Assembly (NCBI RefSeq): GCF_001186125.1
Contig: NW_014040524.1
Span: 98,003-124,007, forward strand
DNA length: 26,005 nt
Source: Sphaeroforma arctica JP610
Lineage: Eukaryota; Opisthokonta; Ichthyosporea; Ichthyophonida
Reading direction: 5' to 3'
Shown: positions 1-12,422 of the stretch, piece by piece
How positions within the stretch are numbered: the stretch's first letter is position 1
How the letters are laid out: every line of letters starts with the position of its first letter
Position numbers and translations under genes: made by a program
The notes under the pieces: model-generated
What the model saw: the letters and a program-made list of their open reading frames with translations, nothing else
What the model was told of the DNA's origin: nothing
Database searches by the model: none

Positions 1-275
1 TGGTGTATCTAGGGTTTGTATCTAGCGGTTGTATCTATGGTTTGTATCTAGCTGGTGTATCTATGGTTTGTATCTAGCTGGTGTATCTAGGGTTTGTTTC
101 TAGCTGGTGTATCTAGGGTTTGTATCTAGCTGTTGTATCTAGGGTTTGTAGTAGGGTTTGTTTCTAGCTGGTGTATCTAGGCTTTGTATCTAGTGTTTGT
201 ATCTAGCTGGTGTATCTAGCGGTTGTATCTAGGGTTTGTATCTAGCTGTTGTATGTAGGGTTTGTAACTAGAGTT
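1..275. repeat. Tandem array, 26-bp unit (two 13-bp halves)
   Basis: About ten imperfect copies of a unit of the form TGGTGTATCTAGGGTTTG plus TATCTAGC fill the start of the window. Each carries a TAGGGTTT telomere-like octamer. The array probably lies in an intron of the receptor gene. The remaining 276-526 bases show no confident exon, only an 18-bp duplication (ACCATGACTCACTCACTA) before the exon 1 acceptor. Confidence 0.85.
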
Positions 276-526
276 ACTATCGCCTGCTTCCGCGGACGGC
301 TTTGCGAATGTCTTTAGTGACACCATCGCAATCACACAGTCCACAGACGCAGCTACGAACACCTGCCACACAAGTACATACGTCTCTCTCTACACTACAC
401 CCATGACTGGAACCGTTCAATAGCACACACATACTACGCACAGCTACACCACCCTTCGCTTCACGCCTACACCTGCGTGCACTAACCATGACTCACTCAC
501 TAACCATGACTCACTGTCTGCCACAG

Positions 527-784
527 GTGGGCTACTGGAACTTCGACGAAGCCGACGCGTCCATTGCGATTGATCTGAGTGGCCATGGCAACCATTTGCA
601 CTCGGCTGGGTGTGCTGTGTGTGACAACACCACCCTAGCAACACAGTACTACCAGGGATGGGCCATCACGCCACGATCAGACTATGTGTGCCTGCCCATT
701 GCACTCAACTCAGCCTCAGACGCGTACATGGGGTACGAGGTGCGTGGCAGTGGGTGTGCGTGTTTGGGTATATATATATATATG

Positions 785-818
<34 letters not shown>

Positions 819-1898
819 TGTATGCATGCATGTATGCACGCGCGCGCGCGTGTGTGTGTGTGTGTGTATACATGCTTGTATGTATGTATGTATGTCTGTA
901 CGTATGTATGTCTGTACGTATATATATATATATATATATGTCTGCGTGTTTGTGGGTGTGGGTCGTGGGTGTGAATGTGGTAGACACGCATGTAGGCTGC
1001 TTAGTGGCCTGTGCAAGTGTGTGAAAGCATGCAATGGTTCATGTGGATGCAAGTGCACACAGTTCATTGTACGTGCCTTATACTTCAACCAGATACATTG
1101 TTGTACGCAATCCCGCATACCCAGACTCGTGCACATGCATACACACACATGTGTGTGTGTGTGTGTGTGTGAGTGATAAACCGATTCTTACAACAGCCCT
1201 ACCCATGGCATACAGGTGCATGGAGGAGCCCACTGTTACTATAGCAACAGCACTTATCTCACCGACGACTTCCCCGTCCCACCCACTGCCGAGGCCATCT
1301 CGTCACAGGACATCCAACAGTTGTACCTCACTGACCCCACCACTCTACAGTCAGCTGCAAACAGCCGACGCAGCACACACCCCACACGCAGGTCAGCGAG
1401 CTAACGCATAGTGTTGATTTAGGGTCGTGTTGTTTGTGTGCGGTGCTGATGTGGACTGTTGTAGTTGTATGGCTATAGAGTGCCTTGTTGTGTTTGTGTG
1501 GGTTTGTGGTGTAAAAGTTCGGTATTGTTTAAATCTCGCAGTCATACGTTGCGCCACATCCAATGGCCCACAGAACGTTCGCAGTTGATTCGAATGACGC
1601 GCTCCTATAAAAAGTCAACACAATTCACGCGATGAACACTCCCCTGCATCATGCATGTGACTAGGGTGTTTAGGGTTTTAGCCTTTTTGTAATGAACTTT
1701 CACAGGATTAACCTTCATGTGGCTAACACTACCCTGCATCACGCATGTGATTAAGGGTTTCAGGGTTTTAGCCGTTTGGAGCATTCCCGTGATTAACATT
1801 CCCATCCCATTGGCTGCTTGCACAGTCTCTACCGCAGACAGAGTGCTCTGACCGCGGCTGAATACGAGGCCATGTGGACTAAGCTCAGGCGCGACCAG
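527..1898 (+). CDS. Receptor exons 1-3: LamG-like start and linker
   Basis: These exons encode residues 1-154. The opening GYWNFDE, followed about 10 residues later by DLSGHGNHL, is typical of the first strands of laminin-G/jelly-roll (LamG_3-type) domains. After that the likeness fades, and four cysteines in the next 60 residues are not typical of such a fold, so only a LamG-like start is claimed. Exon 2 has Cys-Tyr-Tyr and an N-x-S/T site. Exon 3 is charged (MWTKLRRDQ). The phases are 0/0, 2 and 0. The exon 3 acceptor (TTGCACAG) and donor (GTAGGT) are good. More exons should lie upstream of the window. Confidence 0.7.
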
Positions 1899-4800
1899 GT
1901 AGGTGCCGCGTGAATGTCTAGGGCAATGGTTGGATGGAAGTGTACAGTTTGCGACAGGTGCAATTAGCGACAGGTGCAATTTGCGACAGGTGCAATTTGC
2001 GACAGGTGCAATTTGCGACAGGTGCAATTTGCGACAGGTGCAATTTGCGACAAGTCGTGTTCACGCTGAAGTGGTCGATGGGTGCCACCAGTCCCCACTC
2101 GCGCCATAGGCAGAAACACTGCGCGTACTCTCTCTCACTGCGTGGACTTGTATTTTATTACATTTATTAGTGATCTGTGTTTCATTACTTTTATTAGTGA
2201 CTTGTATTTTATTGCATTTATTAGTGGCTTGAATTGTATTACATTTATTAGTGACTTGTGTTTCATTACATTTATTAGTGACTTGTATTTTGTTACATTT
2301 ATTAGTGGCTTGAATTGTATTACATTTATTAGTGACTTGTGTTTCATTACATTTATTAGTGACTTGTATTTTGTTACATTTATTAGTGGCTTGAATTGTA
2401 TTACATTTATTAGTGACTTGTGTTTCATTACATTTATTAGTGACTTATATTGTATTACATTTATTAGTGACTTATATTGTATTACATTTATTAGTGACTT
2501 GTATTTCATTACATTTATTAGTGACTTATATTGTATTACATTTATTAGTGACTTATATTGTATTACATTTATTAGTGACTTATATTGTATTAAATTTATT
2601 AGTGACTTATATTGTATTACATTTATTAGTGACTTATATTGTATTTCATTTATTAGTGACTTATATTGTATTGCATTTATTAGTGACTTATATTGTATTG
2701 CATTTATTAGTGACTTATATTGTATTAAATTTATTAGTGACTTATATTGTATTACATTTATTAGTGACTTATATTGTATTTCATTTATTAGTGACTTATA
2801 TTGTATTGCATTTATTAGTGACTTATATTGTATTAAATTTATTAGTGACTTATATTGTATTACATTTATTAGTGACTTATATTGTATTACATTTATTAGT
2901 GACTTATATTGTATTACATTTATTAGTGAATTATATTGTATTACATTTATTAGTGACATTTATTAGTGACTTATATTGTATTACATTAATTCGAATCTCA
3001 TTGATACTGTATTAGTACTTTTATTAAAACCTTTGTGATTAATTTTATGAATACCTTCGTTGACAGTTTTATTAAAACTTTTATGCTGTGATTGAAATTA
3101 TTGTTGAAACTTTTATCAATACTTTTATTTAATGTTAATACTTTCATCAATACTTTTATTTAATGTTAATACTTTCATCGTTACTTTTATCAGTACATCT
3201 ATCATTTTTGATGTTTTTAATTAAAACTTTTATAAATACTGCCGTTAATAATTTTATTGATTTTCAATACTTTTATCAAAACATTTATTAATGTTTTTAT
3301 TAATATCTTTATTTAGACGTTTCCTGGTGCTGTTTTAATATTATTGTTGATATTTTTATTGACGCTGTTAATACAATTGTTAACACTGTTAATACTTTTA
3401 TTAATTCTGTTATTAATACTCCTGTTCTATTAATTCTATTATTTATACTTTCATGAGACTTTTATCAATACTTCTATATATAGAATACTTTTATCAATTG
3501 AATGTGAATGTGAGCGTGAATGTGATTAAGAGTGTATGAGTAAGAGTGTATGAGAATGAATGTGAGTGTAAGTGTGAGTGAGAGCGTGTACGAGTAAGAC
3601 TCAGCCAGCTCTCTCCGCCCTGCGCGGATAAATATAAACATTGTATAAAAAACAAATGAACTACCCTTTTTGATTAAACGCTTTCAGTCCTCGCGGCGTC
3701 CCAGCCGTGTTTTATCAAAACTTCTATTAATAGAATACATGCTATACCACTGCATAGTACTGTGTTGCGTTTCCATTGTCCATTTCCTTCTTCTCTTCTC
3801 TTATCTTTAAATGTTCATCTCTTCTCTCCTCTGCGCATCTCTGTTCTTTAAATGTTCATCTCTTCATCTTCTCTTCGCGTTTCTTCTCTTTATATGTTCT
3901 GTTCATCGCTTGAAGGACTGGTCTGCGGTGCCTGAGCGAGTGATCTCAACTGCTCCCATTGGCCACTACGTGTTTGAACAGGAGGGGCCGTACGACTACA
4001 ACTGCCTTGTATGTGCGTGTGTGTGTATGTATGTGCGTGTGTGTGTATGTATGTGCGCGTGTGTATGTATGTGCGTGTGTGTGTGTATGTATGTGTGTGT
4101 GTGTATGTATGTGCGCGTGTGTATGTATGTATGTGTGTGTATGTATGTGCGTGTGTGTATGTATATATGTGCGTTTGTATGTGTATGTATGTGCATGTGT
4201 TATGTATGTATGTACGTTTGTGTATGTATGTATGTATGTATGTGCATCTTTGTGTGTGTGTGTGCATACCTGTGCTTTCATCTGTGGTGTGTGATGTGTG
4301 TTGTGAGTGTGTAGTGCTGTGCCCATTGTTTATGCGGAGATTGACAACCCGGCATGCTCGTAGAGTGTGTGCACTTGTTCGTAGTGTGTGGTTACATTGT
4401 TACCAATGCAAGTTTTCTCTCAGCCTCGCTGGCCTGGATTGTTATGGCTTTGGGGTCGCAGTATATGCTTGCGTTTCTTAGTTACCCCTCTGTCCTATCC
4501 TATTCTATCATATCCAGCTTCTTCCACCCCTCTCTCACCCGTCTGTCTGTTCATCGTCTTATAGTCTCAGGGTCTTCCACCCCCCCCCCTCTCACCCCCC
4601 CCCCATCCTCTTCTCTCGACTGCTGTGCGTGTGCGTGTTCAGGAGATTCTGCTGAACATCACTGACCTCTCCGCCAAGGGGCGTGCCGTGCGCATTGGCA
4701 TGGGCGTGTCGTTGGGTGCGCTCTACACCGACGACTACTACCGCAACAAGTCAGCGCAGCGGCTGATGGCTGGCAGCGAACTACCACACTACACGCCAGG

Positions 4801-7800
4801 CCAGCAACAGGTGGCCGTGTACTACAGACCCATCATGGAGGAGATGGAGCTGTCGCGCAACTGGTGGTATGTGTGTGTGTAGGTGGCTGGGTGGGTGTGT
4901 ATGGAGCATGGCCCAATTAAATATGCCCAATTAAATATGCCCAGTTAAATGCTTAAATCAATTAAATGCATAATTAATCCCCTCATGCAATGCACAGGGA
5001 GCTGAGCATTCGCAACGACACATCACCCAACAACTTCACATACGAAGTGTCCGATGGGCTGCGGTGGTCAGAGCCTCTGCAAGTGCGCTTGTTTGAGACG
5101 TACACATGCAACGACGGCTTCTTCATTGACCGCACCAACACAAGTAAGCGTACACACCAACGCAAGTAAACGAACACACTAACATAAGTAAACGTTCACA
5201 CCAACACAAGTAAACGTACACACCAACACAAGTAAACGTACACACCAACACAAGTAAACTTGCACACTTGCACAAGTAAGCGTACACGCCAGCACAAGTA
5301 AACGTACACACCAACACAAGTAAACGTACACACTATCACAAGTAAACGTACACACCGACAGAAGTAAACGTACACACTAGCACAAGTAAACGTACACACT
5401 AATACAAGTACGTGTACACACCAACACAAGTTAACGTACACACTAACACAAGTAAACGTACACACCAGCACAAGAAAACGTACACACTAACACAAGTAAA
5501 CGTACACACCAGCACAAGTAAACGTACACACTAACACAAGTAAACGTACACACTTATACAAGTAAGCGTACACACCAACACAAGTAAGCGTACAAACACC
5601 AACACAAGTAAACGTACACTAACGCAAGTAAACGTACACACCAACACACGTAAACGTACACGCTAAAGCAACTGAGCGTACACACGTGTATGTGGAACCA
5701 AACATGTGCATGCGACAACAAGTCAGAAAGACTGCAGCAGTCGTACATGAGAGGACCCGCTAACTAAACTGTACTAGAAGCACATATATGCAACGACAGT
5801 CCTGATAAGCTGAAGAATATGTATGCGAAGTAGCCCTCTCCGCACATGTGCATGTGCATGTGCATGTGTATCTGCCAACACACAGCTATTGCTTTGCATG
5901 TCCCTACATTGCATTCCCTTCCCACTTACCTACATTTCATTCCCTTCCCACCTCCCTACATGCGTTAGCCTGCCAGCCGTGTCCAGTGGGCACGTGGGTG
6001 GCAGGCACCACCTCTCGGTACAACTCCACGTGTGTCGAGTGCGCCCCCAACTACTTCAAGGCCGACCCAGGGAATGCACAGTGTGTGCTATGCCCCACTG
6101 GCCAGTACAACGACGTCTACGGTAGGTGCTGTGCAGCGACAGCGGCGGTGGCTATGGAGGCACATGTCTGGAAGGTGAAAAGCCTCTAGTTGATAGAGTA
6201 AAGTAAACACCATCGTACGGGCGTCACTTATTGGGCCTATCAAGGATGTGTCTGGTTGTGCTCAGAGTGATCTCCTCTGATGTCCTTTTTTTTAGATTAG
6301 CTATTTTTCGCTTATCTGTTGTCCTCGGATGTGCTATTTTTAGATGTTCTATTTTTAGCTCATCTATTCTCCTCGGATGTGCTATTTTTAGCTGCATCTG
6401 TTCTTCTCTGATGTTCTATTTTTAGATGCGCTATTATTAGCTCATCTGTTCTCCTCGTCTGTTCTATTTCCAGGGTCTCCAAAGTGTGACTATTGTATCA
6501 CAGATTCTGTGGCTGACGCAACAACGAACCCCTCACGCGGCAAATTCAACCTCACCAACACGTGCCCTTACGTCATCGCACAACCCAACGACGGTATATT
6601 CTTTGCATGCTAAGAAACCCTAAACCCCACATGTCCTGAAAACCCCTAGACCCTAGATGGCCGGGAAACCTTAAACCCTAGTCGCCCTGAAAGCCCCTAC
6701 ATGTCCTGTTAACGTTGTGTTCTCTCAGCGGGCATATGCCTGCTCTGCAGTAGTGCGACTATGGCTAGAATAGCAGCTCACTTGCACCAGAGTGACTCTC
6801 CATCGTTTCCTTTCCCTTGGCGTAGACACACACATTGCCTGATTCGCATCTACCCTAAATCCTAAACCCTAAACCCTAAACCCTAAACCCTTGTGACCGC
6901 TTGCAGCCATCCTATTGGGTCCTATGTGGAACACGTCGTCGGGTGAGTCATGGACTTATGACGTGATTTCGTTGCCTAGCAACCAGACGGATGGCTACTT
7001 GTTTGACTACGAGGAGGGCGTGCCGTTTGTGTTCGACCCTTTAGACTCCATCAATCACAAACTGCTCTCGCGAGAGTACAGTGTCACCACGGTAGGCTGT
7101 GAGCACATGCAGAGTGAGAAGCACATGCAGAGTGAGAAGCACATGCACTGTGGTTTATTCGTGGGCCAAACGCGTGTTGAACTTGTTTTACACCAACCGT
7201 ATTCTATATTCCCATCCTCCTACAGAGTGTTCTGTGTTGGTAGTCAGGGTGTTCTATATTCCCATCTTTTTACAGAGGGTTCTGTAGTGACAGTCAAGGG
7301 GGTCGTGATATCTTAACTACATCCACAACTTCAGAACCTTCGTTTGATTCTATCGCAGTACTGGGAACGGTCATTGACATTGGCCTGTGAAATTTGGGGT
7401 TGGGCCATGTTTACCCCAAACCCCACCAACGGGCCATTGCTGACTCTCACTTTGCTCATCCGTCACAAACACATCTCAGCCGAGTGTCAAGTGTCGCCTG
7501 CGCCTCTGCAACGTCGACTCTATTTTTAAACCCTAAACCCTAAAACCCTATTTGCGCAATAGGTGCAGTCACACAGAAACACCCACCACCCACACGTGTG
7601 TCTTCAAACACACACACACACACACATGCACGCACACGGCTTGTAACTAAACAACGGAGCATACGTACACATCACAACAAATCACACACGCAATGCCACA
7701 GCTGCGTTGCCGGTCTATGATACATAGTTACATTGCCGGTCTATGATGCATAGTTACATTGCCGGTCTATGATACATAGTTACATTGCCGGTCTATGATA

Positions 7801-10800
7801 CATAGTTACATTGCCGGTCTATGATACATAGTTACATTGCCGGTCTATGATACGTAGTTACTTTGATGTGCTCGTGCTCACCTGTCACCCATTCGTTGTA
7901 GCCGTTCCGCTTTATTAAGGATGAGCCGGGGTATCCCTCATATCCTCCGGAGGACTTCACTCCAGGCTTCTACAAGGACTATCCGCCCCAGAATATATTC
8001 GGTATGTGTGCCATGGCTGTAGCTACGCCAGAGCATCGAACACCATTCTCTAGAATGACTTTCTGCTGCAATGGTTTGCATTACTTGTTGGGAGAGCCAC
8101 ATAGCTGGTTAGGCCTGTCATGACATCCAGCTCACAAGCCCCCTGTCCCTTTCCCCACGGTTGCTAGGCAACCCTGACCAGGAGTTCTTCCGCCCCTATC
8201 GATACGACGGGGGGGAGGTGTCGTTCATAGTAGATGTGTCAATGCCTGAGCTCAACTACACACTCAACCCCCCCGAAGACGCGGCTGTGCTGACCACGTG
8301 GTACATCACAGACATCTGGATGTTTGTGCAGCGGGACAGCGCCAACATCACCGGCGTGGACCTCTACAACTACGACGAGTATGCGACCTGCTGCGTTGCC
8401 ATGGAAACGCACTTGCGATGGAGTGTTGTGTTGTGTTGTGTACCAATGAATGCATCATCTGTCGTACTTGCCAGTGAGCCCTCTGTTGTTGTGTTTGCGG
8501 TTGCTATGGTGTTTGCGGTTGCTATGGTGTTGCTATGTAAGTGCGTGTTTGGCCCTGCGATATGTGCCACACGATTCCGTTCAATCCAGTCGCTTTCGGT
8601 GCAGCTGCAGCTGTATGTGGCTCTCCTGGTCATCTAACCTACCTGACGCGTTTTGTTTGGCTCTTTTTAACCTGCAGCGAGCAGTGGTATCCGGTATTCC
8701 GGGGGTCTCTAGGCCCCATGAAGGGATCGTTTATTGATGACACCACCTACTACACTGTCGTCAACTTCTGCCGACGGGATATCAAAACAAACAGACTCAG
8801 GTGAGCGTCATCATCCGTTGCTGCGCACACTCTCCTGCGGTTATCCTCGTGTGTGCTTGTGAAGTGTTTATGTGTTGGTTGTTGATGTGGGCGTGTCGTT
8901 TGTATGTGTGTAATGTGTAGTTGTTGAATGTGTGTAGGGTTTCTCATATAATATGATACCACTCACTCATCTCTTTGGTTTCTCATATGATATGATATCG
9001 CTCACTCACTCATCACTTTTGTTGTGTCATGATATTCCTGTCCTTTCAGGTTGACCTTTGACACCAAATCGCAAACGAAAGAATCGATGGGCGTGAGTAT
9101 TGACTCATTCACCGCCGCCTGTTACCTGGAGCAGCGCAAGAAACGATATGTATGTGACGTGTCAAGTGAAAAGAATGATATGTATGTGGGCCTTCCCATG
9201 TTAAGAGTGTCCGGTATCCGTGGTTAACATCCAAAACAATCAATCTAAAAAACACACACACACACTCACTCGCTCACTCACTCACTCACCGATAACTAAA
9301 ACCCTAAAACCCTCAAATCACTCACTCACTCGCAGAACAACGAGAAAACGATAGAAGCAGTTCAAAGCGTACACTGCAGTCAAGGGTTTAGAGTTTTCAG
9401 ATTAGGGTTTTTAGTTTAGGGTTTAGCTCTCGTCAGCACCGGGGGGTTTTTTTAGCAATTGATGTATTGCGTTCTGCCCACAACTGACATCGGATTGTAT
9501 TCCGTCCACGCTCACTATACGTATTTACATATTTACGTACTTACATATTTAAGTTTTTTTACTCATCAAACCACGTGCATGACGCACGCACCCATCCACC
9601 CCACCTATCCATTTGTGGTTCTACCTAAAACCCTAAACCCTAAAACCCAAACCCTACACCTCGTATGCGGCGTCTCGTTGCAGTGGACCCTGACAGATCC
9701 CGGGGCGCGTGCGTGGTTTGTGCCGCTGGGGAATTACAGTCAGCAGCTGTTCTCCAAGGCACTGCAGTTGGCCAAGTACTCGTGCGATGGCGATGGGCCG
9801 TGGAATGAGAGCATTCAGCTGCAGGTCAACTCTGTCGTCCTCAATGGTATGTGCAAGGGTGTGCAGCGGTGCATGAGCGAGTGGTGATTGGTGTATGCGG
9901 GGGAGGAGGTGTAGGCGGTTGTGTGGATAGTGAACGTTTATGAGCACAGGAAGCGGTTACATAGACGCTATACGATTGCTATGATTAATCTATTGTGTGA
10001 CTATGATTAATTCATTGTGTCGATGATTTATCTGTTATGAGCCTATGATTTATCTGATATTAATCTATTATTAATCTATGAGTAGTCTCTTATTAGTCTA
10101 TGAGTAGTTCATTATTAGTCTATGAGTAGTCTATTATTAGTCTATGAGTAGTAGATTGTTAGTCTATGAGTAATCTATTATTAGTCTATGATTAGTCTCT
10201 GATTAATCTATAATAAATCGTAGATTAATCTATAATTAATCTATGATTAATATATTATTAGTCTATAATTGTTCAGTTCCATGATCACTCGTGCATGTGC
10301 ATGTGCATGGCATAATGGGCTGTGTATGTTCTCTGGGCTGTGCTTATGGCCACCCACATGTTTACCTCGCCCGCCTCTCGCTCTGTTTGGCTTCACTTCT
10401 TCGTTCTGTTGTATGATCCTACAACCATCTGCACAACCATTCCCCCAATTCTCTCATATCCCATTCATGTTCACTTTCCCATTCCCATTCCCATTCCCAC
10501 TCTCATTCATATCCACATTCACACACCCCACCCCACCCCACCGCCGCCTTGCACTACAGAGGAGGGCAGCATCTCCACGCCCATCCTGGCCACCATGATT
10601 GCGTTGGTGGTGGCGTGTGAGGTGGTGCTGGTGCTGACCTTCTGCGGTGTCATGTACTATCGCCATGAGCATGCGCGACTGAAGAAGGCCAGTCCCGTGT
10701 TCATGATGCTGATGCTGGTGGGCGGCATCATCAGTTTGCCGGTGGTACGTTTTCTATTGCCAGTATATGTACTTTTATTACGTATTCTGGATATGAGTGC

Positions 10801-12191
10801 ACGTGGTACGGTTTGTACGATCGGTATACCTGTATTACGTTCGCTGCTATCATTTCTATAGTCAGTGGTTCTGTGGTACGTTTTCTCCGATCGGGTTGTG
10901 GTACGTTTTCTAGTCTCTGTGTACGGGGGGCACCTTCTGTCACCACAGACAATCTATTGTACTATCGCGGGTAAGGCTACGCTTGTTGGCGTATGCCACA
11001 CATCTATCTTCCCACACTCGTGTCAAGGAGGTTTGTACTGATTTAGGGTTTTTAGCACGTACTCCTTCTTCCCATATGCTCATCTCCCGCACACTCTGCC
11101 CTTGTGCACAGCCGTTGATCTACTTGGCCACAGAGGGGTCGTGGGGCTGTTACACTGGCATGTGCCTGTGGAACTGTGGGTTCGTCATCACCTTCGGAGC
11201 GTTGTTTATTAAGACGTACAGGATACGCATGATCTTTGGCTCTGACATTGCGAAGCTCAAGAACTCTGGTGCCAGTCTAGGGGACAAGTATGTAGGGTGT
11301 AATGTGTAGTGTGCAGTGTATAGTGTGTAATGTGTAGGGTGTAGTGTGCAATGTGTAGGGTGTAGTGTGCAATGTGTAGTGTGTAGGGTGTAGTGTATAG
11401 TGTGTAAAGTGTAGTGTGCAATGCAATGTGTAGTGTGTAGTGTGTAGGATGTAGAGTGTAATGTGTAGGGTGTGGTGTGCAATGTGTAGTGTGTAGTGTG
11501 TAATGTGTAGTGTGTAGTGTGTAGTGTGTATTTTTTCCTAAACCCTAAACCCTAAGCTCTTGACATGTCTATGGTCTCTTGCCTTTGTATCGGTGTTTGT
11601 GTAGTTGTTTACTTGTCCGTGTTCCTGTTTATACCATTCACGCTGGCCATATCTCATATCTCATATGTCAGCGAAGCCCTTTCGCCCAATCCAGAGTCTC
11701 TCACATCAAAGCTAAACACACCCCTCTGCACACTCTCACCTGCTGCGCTCCCCCCCCCCCTCACCCACTCCCCCACATACACACACAGCCAGCTGCTGCA
11801 ACATCTGGGCGGGATGTTTGTAGTGTGCAGTGTAGGGCTGTCCATCTACCTGGCCCTGTACCCCATCTCACGGGACTCCCAGATCCTCGCGGGCATAGAG
11901 TGGCAGGTGTGTGAAGTAGGGCCCCTGCAGGCCATTCTCGTGGGCATCCAATTGGCCATCATGGTGTTGGGTGCGATGTTGGCGTATCAAGTGCGATCGG
12001 CGCCCTCAGACTTCTCAGAGAGCAAGATGATCGGCCTGTCCATCTACAACTGGGTCTTCATCACGATCGTTGCCATCGTTACCATCCTTGCCAGTATGTT
12101 CTGTTGTTGTTGGATATGTATATAGTATATGGGATTATATTTACATATATATATATATGTGTGTATATATACACACACAGATACAAACATT

Positions 12192-12278
<87 letters not shown>

Positions 12279-12377
12279 GTATANNNNNNNNNNNNNNNNN
12301 NNNATAATAAAATAATATAAATATATATANAANACAACACACACATTATATATATATTATATATATATATTATATAT

Positions 12378-12422
<45 letters not shown>

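Noticed and set aside
318-373. Possible extra upstream receptor exon, in phase with exon 1
   Set aside because: Borders fit (TTTAG and GTACAT) and 56 nt would join in frame, but the encoded Thr/Gln/Pro-rich piece has no independent support.
705-1148. Minus-strand open frames rich in HTY repeats
   Set aside because: They are translations of CA/TA microsatellite opposite receptor exon 1 and intron 1.
2082-2966. 294- and 274-codon open frames on both strands
   Set aside because: They consist of translations of the 27-bp tandem repeat inside an intron bounded by in-phase exons.
3890-4481. Several open frames of 110-167 codons on both strands
   Set aside because: Apart from exon 4 (3916-4008) they translate GT/CA-rich microsatellite.
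7704-7862. CRISPR-like regular array
   Set aside because: Units are directly adjacent without unique spacers and lie in a eukaryotic intron; it is a minisatellite. The same applies to the 17-, 22- and 27-bp arrays.
9459-9683. Upstream extension of the exon 15 frame
   Set aside because: The frame is open but low in complexity and contains CCCTAAA words; a good acceptor (CTCGTTGCAG) at 9683 marks the exon start.
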